From NCBI GenBank assembly GCA_964468375.1, contig CAYXUW010000105.1, positions 1 to 7,816 on the forward strand: DNA of 7,816 bases, written 5' to 3'. Under the pieces are notes generated by a model. It saw only the letters and a list, made by a program, of their open reading frames with translations. It searched no databases and was not told the origin of the DNA. Positions within the stretch are counted from its first letter, which is position 1. Every line of letters begins with the position of its first letter. Source of the stretch: CAYXUW01 sp964468375 (GTDB lineage: Bacteria > Planctomycetota > Phycisphaerae > Sedimentisphaerales > Anaerobacaceae). The position numbers and the translations under genes are program-made. This document shows, one piece after another, positions 1 to 7,700 of this stretch.

Positions 1-1221
1 GATATTCCCGTCGATTTAGTTATCAACCAGTACGACCCCGATTCGTGGGAAAATGCCGTTAAGAGCATTTTGGCGAGGGCGAACGAAAGCACGAATCCCA
101 CCGTTGTCATATTACAGCACGAATACGGGCTTGACCCTGACAAAAACGGCAACGCGGGTGATGGGACTAATTTTTTAGATATGGCAAAGGCGTTTACCGC
201 CAAGGGGCTGATGACGCTGGTTTATCTGCATACCGTCCTCGATGAGCCGGACCAGCATAAGAAAATGGTCGTGCAGGAGCTTGCAAAATACAGCGACGGT
301 TTAATCGTTACTACCGAAAGCGCTATTAAAATTCTCGAATCGCATACATACGGAATAGACCGTTCGAAACTTAAACACATCGACCATGGTATCAGGATGC
401 GGCATCCTTCCCATTATGACCGATTGACAATAAAGGACGGGCTCAGGCTGAGAGACCATATTCTGGTTACAACGCTGGGGCTGTTATCGCCGGATAAAGG
501 ATTGCAGTATGGAATTCGGGGATACGGGAGGTTTTTGCAGGAATCTTGTACGGAAATCCAGAGGAATAAGATTGTTTACCTGATTGGTGGCCAGTGTCAT
601 CCTGAATTTGTGAAAGCGGGTGGTGGGAAAGACCACGAGGAATATCAGGCGATGTTGATTAAAGCTTTGGAGGAAACCAAACTTAGGTGGTGCAAGGTCG
701 AAGAGCTGACGGGGGTTGACTTCGGGAAGTACGATGTTGTTTTTCTTGATAAATTTCTTGATGAGAAGATTTTACTGGAGCTTTACGCCGCGACCAACAT
801 TATGCTGTTGCCTTATTTAGAGATGCAGCAGATATCGAGCGGCATATTGGCAGATGCAGTGGGGGCAGGCAGAGTTGCAATAGCGACGAAGTTCAGGTAT
901 GCGGTGGAGCTGATACATTCGAACAGGAAATGCCCGGATGGGGTTGTTCTCGGCCGGCATGCAAGAGGTATTTTGGTTGACCCGGGGGAGGCGTCGGTCG
1001 AGCAGATAGCAGAAGCCCTTGATTATCTGGTTTTCAACAGGGACAAACGCCTGAGGATGGAAAGGCAGGCGCACCAGAGAGGTTATCAGATGCAATGGCA
1101 AAATACGGCGTGGGCGCTGCTGCAGCATATCGAATTTGTGGGAGAGGAAAAAGAGATAATAAGCGGCAGAGGGATAACGTTTAAACGGGAAAAGCCCTCT
1201 GTATTCCAGCAAAAGACGTAG
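1..1221 (+). CDS. Glycosyltransferase family 4 protein, 5' end missing
   Basis: This is the C-terminal 406 residues of a GT-B fold glycosyltransferase, probably GT4, which would move a sugar from a nucleotide donor onto a glycan or lipid in the cytoplasm. The frame is open to the left edge, so the real start lies outside the window; the in-frame TTG at position 70 is internal and poor as a start because related sequence continues upstream of it. Visible family signs are a first-domain segment VYLHTVLDEP, the motif HG at residues 129-130 (IDHGIR), a strand-loop LGLLSPDKG near residue 160 that opens the second Rossmann domain, and the donor-site region PYLEMQQISSG at about 271-281 followed by ILADAVGAG. 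The usual E-x7-E glutamates of GT4 are not obvious there; Q277 and D285 sit in about those places. Donor and acceptor cannot be read from the sequence. The stop is TAG, and no clear hairpin terminator follows. I am fairly sure of the family and unsure of the substrate. Confidence 0.85.
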   Translation, partial: DIPVDLVINQYDPDSWENAVKSILARANESTNPTVVILQHEYGLDPDKNGNAGDGTNFLDMAKAFTAKGLMTLVYLHTVLDEPDQHKKMVVQELAKYSDGLIVTTESAIKILESHTYGIDRSKLKHIDHGIRMRHPSHYDRLTIKDGLRLRDHILVTTLGLLSPDKGLQYGIRGYGRFLQESCTEIQRNKIVYLIGGQCHPEFVKAGGGKDHEEYQAMLIKALEETKLRWCKVEELTGVDFGKYDVVFLDKFLDEKILLELYAATNIMLLPYLEMQQISSGILADAVGAGRVAIATKFRYAVELIHSNRKCPDGVVLGRHARGILVDPGEASVEQIAEALDYLVFNRDKRLRMERQAHQRGYQMQWQNTAWALLQHIEFVGEEKEIISGRGITFKREKPSVFQQKT

Positions 1222-1291
1222 TACGAGACCTGGAGAATGGTGGGAGAAAATGTCTCAATGGGGGTTGCGAACCATATAGGCAGATTTTGGG

Positions 1292-1297
1292 TATAAT
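1292..1297 (+). promoter_or_regulatory. Candidate -10 box for the msr gene
   Basis: A perfect TATAAT lies 39 bases upstream of the msr ATG in the gap after the glycosyltransferase. No good -35 sits 16-18 bases upstream: the best TTG-containing hexamer, TTGCGA at 1265-1270, is 21 bases away, which is too far. It may be a weak or activator-dependent promoter, or msr may also be read through from the upstream gene. Confidence 0.4.
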
Positions 1298-1336
1298 TAA
1301 TTAGAGGTGTAGATTTATGATTTAAGGCGGTTGGCA

Positions 1337-2332
1337 ATGAAGACGGAAATAAGAGGCGGTTACAAATGGCGGATTCCTTTTGTGCTGCTTGTTTTTATAG
1401 GCGGGGTGGGGATATGGTTTTTGCCGTTGTCCTGTAGAAAGACAGCGAAGGTTGGCAATGCGGCGGCGGAGCAAAAGGAGCAAGATATGGACAGGAAATT
1501 GACGGCTGAGGAGGAGCGGGTCATCGTTTACAAAGGGACGGAGGCGCCTTTCAGCGGCAAATATTACGACCATTTCGAGAAGGGGATTTATACCTGCAAG
1601 CGGTGCGGTGCGGAACTGTTCGAGTCTTCTTCTAAATTTGCGTCCGGCTGCGGCTGGCCGAGCTTCGACGATGAGATTGAGGGAGCGGTGAAGAAGCAGA
1701 AGGACGCAGACGGCGTTCGAGTGGAGATTATCTGCGCGAATTGCGGGGCGCATCTGGGACATATATTTACCGGCGAGGGGTTGACGCCGAAGAATGTTCG
1801 CTACTGTGTGAATTCCATTTCGATGAATTTTACGCCGGATGCAAAGCAGAAGATAGAAAAAGCGATATTCGCATCGGGATGTTTCTGGGGGACGGAGTAT
1901 TATTTCAAACAGGCGCCCGGTGTAGTATCCACGACAGTTGGTTATACGGGCGGCGAGCTGGACAATCCGACGTATGAGCAGGTTTGCACAGATAAGACGG
2001 GTCACGCAGAAGCGGTTGAGGTCGAGTATGACAGCTCGAAGATAAGTTACGAGGAATTGGCGAAGCTGTTTTTCGAGACGCATGATTTTACACAGTTTAA
2101 TCGTCAGGGGCCGGATGTGGGGACACAGTATCGGTCGGCGATTTTTTATTTGAACGAGCAGCAGCGGGAGGTTGCTGAACGGCTGGCGGGAGAGCTTGAG
2201 AAAAAGGGTTATGACGTTAAGACCCAGATAGTTCCTGCGGATAAATTCTGGCCGGCGGAGGGGTATCATCAGGATTATTACGAAAAGAAGGGTTCAATTC
2301 CTTACTGCCACACATACAAAAAGATATTCTAA
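1337..2332 (+). CDS. msrAB: Bifunctional peptide methionine sulfoxide reductase MsrB-MsrA, exported or membrane-anchored
   Basis: The protein reduces both epimers of methionine sulfoxide: MsrB acts on the R form and MsrA on the S form. It has 331 residues from the ATG at 1337, which has AAGG at 1324-1327 nine bases upstream; the in-frame TTG at 1331 is too close to that site. Residues 1-12 are basic, 13-30 are hydrophobic, and LPLSC ends at C33, which is only a poor lipobox, so this is a signal peptide or an uncleaved anchor. The MsrB domain (about 55-167) shows zinc ligands CKRC (87, 90) and CANC (133, 136), GCGWPSF with likely recycling C105, and catalytic C157 in RYCVNS. The MsrA domain (about 174-331) shows GCFWG with catalytic C182, TGHAEAV with E225, GTQYRSAIF, and C324 as a likely resolving cysteine. 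Both active sites look intact. The B-A order is the reverse of the A-B order in Neisseria PilB. An internal start at 1487 is discussed separately. The reductant partner is not in the window. Confidence 0.95.
   Translation: MKTEIRGGYKWRIPFVLLVFIGGVGIWFLPLSCRKTAKVGNAAAEQKEQDMDRKLTAEEERVIVYKGTEAPFSGKYYDHFEKGIYTCKRCGAELFESSSKFASGCGWPSFDDEIEGAVKKQKDADGVRVEIICANCGAHLGHIFTGEGLTPKNVRYCVNSISMNFTPDAKQKIEKAIFASGCFWGTEYYFKQAPGVVSTTVGYTGGELDNPTYEQVCTDKTGHAEAVEVEYDSSKISYEELAKLFFETHDFTQFNRQGPDVGTQYRSAIFYLNEQQREVAERLAGELEKKGYDVKTQIVPADKFWPAEGYHQDYYEKKGSIPYCHTYKKIF
1475..1489 (+). promoter_or_regulatory. Strong internal ribosome binding site and ATG within the msr gene
   Basis: AAGGAG at 1475-1480 matches the anti-Shine-Dalgarno core over six bases and stands six bases before an in-frame ATG at 1487 (codon 51). 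It is better than the site in front of the full-length start. Initiation here would give a 281-residue protein beginning MDRKLTAEEE, without the hydrophobic N-terminus but with both complete catalytic domains. The sequence and spacing are seen directly; its use in the cell is inferred. Confidence 0.5.
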
Positions 2333-2366
2333 TTCTGCGGTGTTTCTCGTGGAGAGGTTTAGGATA

Positions 2367-3275
2367 TCACCACTTAAGATAGCAACTGTAATGTCTGTAG
2401 AACAGGCCTATCGAGCGCATAGCAATTATCGCAACTACCTGGACGGCGAGGTTTAACCCCAAGTCGACAGCAGTTTTTGCAAAAGTGGCGTCTTCGAACT
2501 GGGTAGCTTTGTTTTCAAGCAGAGCCGCGGCTACAAGCAAGGCCACTATAACGAGATAGGATACAGGTGCTTTTAGAATAGGGGCTAAGAGGTAATCGGG
2601 TCTTAAAAGGGTGAGGTCTTTTCCTGTGGCTGTGGTCAATATCGCCATTGGAAAAAGAAACAATCCGAAGATTAACAAGGTCTGCAGAAGTAAGTGAAGA
2701 CCTGTTTGCCCCTGCCACATATTTTCGTAAGTCAGGCCTTTGTCCTCCAGCATCGCCAATGCGATGATAAACGGAAGCTGAACGATGAACATTGTGTATA
2801 GGAAAATCAGGAACGATTTAATGACGTACCACGCAAGAGCAGTCAGTCCCAGGAAGTCGTCTGATGAAAGCTGGAATTCAGGTAACTGATCTATTTCAAA
2901 GGCTGTTTCGTATATGATGTTCAGATAAAACGCGAGAAGCCAGCCCCAGATAACTACGAATGAAATGTAGTTCATACAACAGGCGGCTGCGAGAAAGAAC
3001 TTAAAGCTGACGACGGCTATGACGAGCGTCAGGGAAGTTGCATTTTTGGGGTCGAAGAAGATTTTCCAACTGTCAATAAATACAGCGTAGTAGAAGCCGG
3101 GGACAGGATCACCTTTGGGTTCAGGTTCTGCTTTCACTTTTTTCGGGGTTTCATCACTTTTTTGGGGTATTATTAAAAGCTGTCCGCACTTAAGGCATTT
3201 AGCACGTTTGCCTTCGTGTTTGTTGTGAAAGGCAATTATGGCACCACAGTTAGGACAATAGAACTTGATAGTCAT
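2367..3275 (-). CDS. Zinc-ribbon multi-spanning membrane protein, function unknown
   Basis: I do not recognise a named family for this 302-residue protein. It begins with a small zinc ribbon, CPNC at residues 7-10 and CLKC at 27-30, a style of N-terminal module common in planctomycete membrane proteins. A charged Lys/Glu/Pro linker follows (about 38-58), then roughly six hydrophobic segments at about 80-100, 102-122, 146-172, 194-215, 238-254 and 272-292. The stretch between segments 4 and 5 (TTATGKDLTLLRPDYLL) is polar and looks like a conserved loop. The ATG at 3275 puts the first cysteine at residue 7, as usual for such ribbons, but no clear ribosome binding site precedes it, so translation may be coupled to the upstream gene. 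That gene, pilT-like, ends 41 bases upstream on the same strand, so the two are probably co-transcribed. The zinc ribbon would face the cytoplasm if the N-terminus stays inside. A role in pilus function or signalling would be a guess from position only. Confidence 0.85.
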   Translation of the reverse strand: MTIKFYCPNCGAIIAFHNKHEGKRAKCLKCGQLLIIPQKSDETPKKVKAEPEPKGDPVPGFYYAVFIDSWKIFFDPKNATSLTLVIAVVSFKFFLAAACCMNYISFVVIWGWLLAFYLNIIYETAFEIDQLPEFQLSSDDFLGLTALAWYVIKSFLIFLYTMFIVQLPFIIALAMLEDKGLTYENMWQGQTGLHLLLQTLLIFGLFLFPMAILTTATGKDLTLLRPDYLLAPILKAPVSYLVIVALLVAAALLENKATQFEDATFAKTAVDLGLNLAVQVVAIIAMRSIGLFYRHYSCYLKW

Positions 3276-3300
3276 ATAGTCGATATCGGTCTGCGGCCTG

Positions 3301-3341
3301 TAATATCAGCGGCGGCTTATCCTCGTTTCATAATATCAGCG
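3301..3341. repeat. Short direct repeat at the 3' end of the pilT-like gene
   Basis: TAATATCAGCG occurs at 3301-3311 and again at 3331-3341, exactly 30 bases apart; extending to 16 bases gives 14 matches. The right copy encodes part of the last codons of the pilT-like gene (AFADIM) and the left copy lies just past its stop, in the same reading phase, where it would read AAADIT. It looks like a decayed small tandem duplication across the stop codon. Confidence 0.5.
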
Positions 3342-4456
3342 AAGGCGAGAATATTGTTGACCCATTTTTGAGCTTCAAGGAGGTCAATCTTGTCTTCTTT
3401 TACGAGCATAGCGAGATGCTTTTCCATAGTTATCATTTTTTCATTTGGTCCGTCTTTTGTCTTTGTCTGCATTTGTGAGTAGAGTTGTTCTATCTTGCCT
3501 GTCCGTATCAGATTTGCGCAAGCGTAGTTTTTATTGTTTAGTATTTCCATCGCCACGAGTCTGCCTTTTCCATCTTTTTTTGGTATAAGTTTCTGACTGA
3601 TGATGTAGGCAAGTCCGAGAGAGAGCTGATTTTGCACTTCGTTCTGCCTGTCAGACGGGAAATAATCAAGGATTCGTGTTACGGAGCCGGTGGCGTCTCT
3701 TGTGTGGAGGGTTGAGAAGACGAGGTGGCCGGTTTCAGCGGCCATAAGAGTCATAGCAATGGTTTCCGGGTCTCGCATTTCGCCTACGAATATTATATCA
3801 GGGTCTTCGCGCAGCATAGCCCTTAATCCATCGATAAAAGATTTGACATCTTTTCCGATTTCGCGCTGAGAGATTATGGAGTACTTTTGCGGATAAATAT
3901 ACTCTATAGGGTCTTCGATAGTTATAATTCGGCAGGCATGTTTCTCGCTAATTCGGTCGATTAGGGATGCGATAGTTGTGGATTTTCCGGCGCCAGTAAT
4001 TCCGGTTACAAGAACAAGTCCCTGCTTTCGATTGATGATATCTTCCCAAACGTTATTTGGAAAGCCGATTGTTTCCACTTTCGGAATATGCAAAGATAAC
4101 GCCCGGATTGCGGCACAAATGCCATCATTTTCCTTGAAGACGTTTATTCGGAACTGGAGTGAGCCAAGTTTGTAAGAGCTGTCTATACTGTATTCGGTTT
4201 GAAGCTTACTTAAGTTTTCATCACTTAACAGGGGATAGATAAGCTGTTTAGCGATGTTTTCTGTTATGTTATGGCCTTTTAGTTTTACGAGGTCGCCGTC
4301 GATACGGTATGCGGGTGGTGCGCCGATTTTGATATGCAAATCCGAGACTCTCATAGCTCCCTTTTGCTCGAAGTAGGCGAGCATATCGAGAATGCTCCAT
4401 TTCCCAAGATTTTCAGTCACATAGACCTTTTCCGAGGGAGAATATTTTTCAGACAT
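3317..4456 (-). CDS. pilT: PilT-family type IV pilus retraction ATPase
   Basis: This is a hexameric secretion-type ATPase of the PilT/PilU branch, which powers pilus retraction and twitching motility at the inner face of the inner membrane. Its 379 residues are close to the usual length for the family. The N-terminal domain has SDLHIKIGAPPAYRIDG (38-54) and FRINVF (102-107). The core has Walker A GITGAGKST (152-160), the Asp box ITIEDPIEY (178-186), Walker B DPDIIFVGEMRD (218-229) with catalytic E226, and the His box HLVFSTLHT (244-252). The C-terminal ANLIRTGKIEQL (314-325) corresponds to the AIRNLIREGK region of PilT. Length and motifs argue against the longer assembly ATPase PilB, and no tetracysteine zinc motif of the PilB type is present. 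AGAGG at 4463-4467 lies six bases before the ATG. No other pilus gene is in the window, so the rest of the machine must lie elsewhere. PilU cannot be excluded. Confidence 0.93.
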   Translation of the reverse strand: MSEKYSPSEKVYVTENLGKWSILDMLAYFEQKGAMRVSDLHIKIGAPPAYRIDGDLVKLKGHNITENIAKQLIYPLLSDENLSKLQTEYSIDSSYKLGSLQFRINVFKENDGICAAIRALSLHIPKVETIGFPNNVWEDIINRKQGLVLVTGITGAGKSTTIASLIDRISEKHACRIITIEDPIEYIYPQKYSIISQREIGKDVKSFIDGLRAMLREDPDIIFVGEMRDPETIAMTLMAAETGHLVFSTLHTRDATGSVTRILDYFPSDRQNEVQNQLSLGLAYIISQKLIPKKDGKGRLVAMEILNNKNYACANLIRTGKIEQLYSQMQTKTKDGPNEKMITMEKHLAMLVKEDKIDLLEAQKWVNNILAFADIMKRG

Positions 4457-4523
4457 ATATAACCTCTGTTTAGCTTTGAATGATAGTTCGGCTGTTTATC
4501 TCATCCATCCTGTTGTGACTTAT

Positions 4524-4552
4524 ATTATACAAGCTGTGAGCGGCGATAGCAA
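4524..4552 (-). promoter_or_regulatory. Sigma-70-type promoter for the pilT-like operon
   Basis: Read on the minus strand, TTGCTA (4552-4547) and a perfect TATAAT (4529-4524) are separated by 17 bases. This would start transcription near 4517 and give a leader of about 60 bases ending in the AGAGG ribosome binding site. The -35 matches consensus at four of six positions. Confidence 0.55.
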
Positions 4553-4675
4553 AGGCGAAAACGGTCTGGGGATTGCGGGAAGTTTGTTATATTGTTATTA
4601 GCAGGTTCAATTCTTGGCATCTGCTTTGTCCGGAGGGGAAAATTGCAAAATATTGGGGTCTAAATGTGGTTTTTG

Positions 4676-4704
4676 TTGGCTTTGGCTGGCCAAGTGTCTA
4701 TAAT
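4676..4704 (+). promoter_or_regulatory. Sigma-70-type promoter for the lptD-like gene
   Basis: TTGGCT at 4676-4681 (four of six matches to the -35 consensus) and a perfect TATAAT at 4699-4704 are 17 bases apart. Transcription would begin near 4711, giving a leader of about 68 bases to the GTG start at 4779 or 35 bases to the ATG at 4746. Confidence 0.6.
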
Positions 4705-4768
4705 CTCGTGATGTGCTTTGCGCAGCGTATTGCGTGAAAAAAGCAATGGCGTATGGAATAAGAGATAC

Positions 4769-4781
4769 AAGGATAGGTGTG
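4769..4781 (+). promoter_or_regulatory. Ribosome binding site that decides the lptD-like start
   Basis: AAGGA at 4769-4773 sits five bases before GTG at 4779. The competing in-frame ATG at 4746 has only an A-rich stretch upstream. Starting at the GTG also gives a compact signal peptide beginning RKKR after the initiator, so I prefer it. Confidence 0.5.
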
Positions 4782-7700
4782 CGCAAGAAAAGGTTGTTTA
4801 TTTTGATTGCGATGGTTTTGGCGGTTTGGGCGGCCTCATTTGCCGTTGCCGGGGGCGCTTCCCGGGAAAAGGCCAGCGCCTTTGCCGGGCAGGATTTGCA
4901 CCTATCGGGGGAGAAGGTTATAAGCTACCGGAGCGATACTGGCGAGCATATACTTGTTTTTCAGAGCGGATTTTCGATGTCGGTAGGGGCCAATCAGTTT
5001 TTCAGCGACAGCTCGGTAGTATGGCTGGAAGAGGTAAGGACAGAATTCTTCGGCGGGTCTTATATCGACTATAAAGCGAGGGTGTATCTCGAAGGCAACG
5101 TGTCGGTTAAGAGAGGCAGAGGCGCCAAAACCGTCGATTTGAACCAGACGCTGGTTGAGGACAGCCAGTCGATGGTTGTTCAGTTCGATGTGAGCGGTGA
5201 GATTTTCGTGACGGCGGACGAAAGGGAGGTTAAAGACCCTCGCGGCTTGGCGCTTTATAAAAAAGCCGATGCGGCGGTTGTGCCGGTTGGGCCGAGGTTT
5301 GTTGTTCAGCGGGAGGCGATAGTTCCCGAATTGCCGAAAGAGAAAATCTGGCGGGAAAGACCCGATAGAAAAAAAGCGGCTGCTGCCGCCGAGCCCGAAA
5401 AAGAAGCTGCAGCTGTTCCTGCTGAAGTTAAGAAAAAGAAAAAGGCGGTTGCAGCACCTGCCAAAGCCGAGAGGAAAGTTCCGCCTGCAAAGCCGCGAGA
5501 GCCGGGACTGCTCGAGAAGATATTCGCCCGCAGGAAAAAGCCAGCGGAGGCGGTGCCGAAGCCGGAGGCGAAAGAGCCGCGATTTATGTATCCCGTTAAT
5601 ATAGCGCCGGCCGGTGAGGTCGAGCCGAAGATAGAGCGAACTGAGACGCCGGAGGGGATGGATATCAGGACAGTGATAGGCAGGTTTTATGTATGGCAGA
5701 AGCAGGATGAGCACGGCGGTCTGCTAGAGCTGGAGGCGGACAACGCGGTTATGTTTTATTCGGGTGAGGGCGGGGTGAAGGCAATTTATATGTCCGGAGA
5801 TGTTGTGATGACGGAAGGTCATCGCACAGTTCGGGCGGATGAGATGTATTACGATTTTCAATATAAGAGGGCGATTGCGGTAAATGCGGTGATGAGGAAT
5901 TTTGACGTTGAGCGGGGTATTCCGATTTACGTGCGGGCGATGAAACTTCGGCGGCTGTCCGAGGACAAGTTTGCGGCTGAGAACGCCATAGTTACCAACA
6001 GTGAATTTTATCTGCCGCAGCTTTCTATTACGGCCTCGAGTGTACTTGTTACCGATACGACGTCTATCGATGCTCAGGCGGGGAAGGTTTCGAACAGCAG
6101 TTATGATGTGCAGATGCATGATGTTCGTTTGAAGAAGGGCAAGCGAACGCTTTTCTATTGGCCGTTTATGCGCAGCAACCTTGAAAGGCCGGATATTCCT
6201 ATTAAAAGTATGAATATCGGTCATGACAATACTTTTGGGACAACTGTCGAAACGCGGTGGTATTTGTCTCGTATGCTCGGGCTGCGTGAGCCGGAGGGTA
6301 CGGACAGCACTTTTCTGCTCGATTATTACAGCGACCGCGGCTTAGGCAGCGGTGTTGAGATTGAATATGTCAGGGATACGTATTACGGCGAACTCTTGGG
6401 TTATATTATTAACGACCGCGGCGAAGACCGGCTCGGCAGGGCGCGTACCCGTAAAGACCTCGAGCCGGAAGACGACCTTCGCGGACGGATTACGCTCCGG
6501 CACAGGCATTTTCTGCCGTATAACTGGCAGCTCACAACGGGGATTAGCTACATCTCTGATGAGAATTTTATCGAGAGTTTTTACCGTCGGGAATTTTACA
6601 GAGGTGAGAAGCAGGAAACATATATTCATCTGAAGCGTCTTCAGGACAACTGGGCGTTGTCTATTTTGGGCAAGGGGCGGATAAACCGATTTGCTGATGA
6701 ACTGGAAGAGTTGCCCGGTGTCGAGTTTCACCTGACAGGACAATCGCTTTTTGGGGACAGGTTTACTCTTTACAGTGACACAGAATTGGGACGATTGCGT
6801 CAGAAGATAGGTAAAGACCATTCACAGCCGCCGATTTTGGGCAGGAGGCCGCCGGTTGCGACGAATATGACAAACATCAGCGAAGAGCGGTTTTTATTCG
6901 TGTCTCACAGGACGGAGCTTGATATGCCGGTTACAGCGGGCGCTTTTAAGGTAATTCCTTATTTGGCGGGGACCTTCGGTTATGATGACCGCAGCGGTTT
7001 TAGGAGAACGCTTGTCGACGGCAGCAATACGGGCAGTTTCGGAGAGAAAGACATTTGGATTGGTGAAGCGGGTGTTCGTGTTTTTCCTCGGCCATACTGG
7101 AAAACATATCCCGATGTGAAATCCCGACTTTGGGATTTGAACCAACTGCGTCATATTATAAAACCCCACCTGACAGCGGCTTTCTATGAAGAAAGCGACA
7201 ACGTTGTTGAGCAGCGTGATATGCTGAACGCGGGTATATCTCAGCGGCTGCTGACCAAACGCGGGCTGGGTGATAAACAGCGTAGTGTGGAGTGGATGCG
7301 TCTGGATACGGATTTTACGTGGGTAGAGGGTTCCGACGGAGCCGGTTCCGGTCCTGACAGGTTTATCTGGGCTCGGCCGATTGTGCCCCTTCGGGTTTTT
7401 TCCGCGCCCGAGATATTTAACGGGGATTTGGTAACTCATGACGGGGTGAGGGCGACCGGGCTTCACAGGTTCGAGAACTGGGGGCCGAGACGCGATTATT
7501 TCAGCGCCGATTATCTCTGGCGCATAAGCGACACCTCGGTATTGATGAGCGATATCAATTTTGATATCGAAGGCGGAGTTGTTCAGCAATTTAATATCGG
7601 CCTTTCCCGTTTGTGCTGGCCTAATTTGAGCTACTATATAGGCAGCAGATATTTAAGACGGGTAAATGTTTTGGATGAGGTTGGCTCGAATGCGCTGACT

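Larger units (their letters stand above)
4457..4778. other. Divergent intergenic region
   Basis: This 322-base stretch between the pilT-like start and the preferred lptD-like start holds no convincing gene. It contains one promoter facing each way, described separately, a short direct repeat TTGTTAT at 4584-4590 and 4592-4598, and GGAGGGG at 4632-4638, which precedes only a six-codon frame beginning TTG at 4643. The middle, about 4555-4675, is otherwise featureless to me and may carry regulator sites I cannot name. Confidence 0.6.

Noticed and set aside
1250..1279. A nine-codon frame beginning ATG TCT CAA with a purine-rich stretch upstream.
   Set aside because: It is too short to support as a gene and shows no attenuator structure.
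1322..2269. A 315-codon minus-strand frame opposite the msr gene.
   Set aside because: It is an antisense shadow of a gene with intact MsrB and MsrA motifs; the product is low in acidic residues and resembles nothing.
2333..2366. A possible bidirectional terminator between the convergent genes (TCTC-GTG-GAGA followed by TTT).
   Set aside because: The stem is only four pairs plus wobbles with a three-base loop, too weak to call.
4614..4630. A sigma-54-like sequence, TTGGCAT followed by TTTGT, upstream of the lptD-like gene.
   Set aside because: The GG is present but the required GC of the -12 element is GT, two other consensus positions fail, and the position is far from the start.
4632..4663. 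GGAGGGG followed by TTG at 4643, a possible leader peptide.
   Set aside because: The frame is only six codons long, begins with TTG and lies upstream of the better promoter, so it would not be on that transcript.
4718..5074. A 118-codon plus-strand frame starting TTG at 4718.
   Set aside because: It overlaps the lptD-like start in another frame, has no ribosome binding site, and its product shows no domain.
4902..7589. Several minus-strand open frames of 159-270 codons opposite the lptD-like gene.
   Set aside because: Their products are rich in Arg, His, Pro and Asn with no recognisable domain, and the plus strand has one continuous frame with signal peptide and LptD motifs over the same bases.
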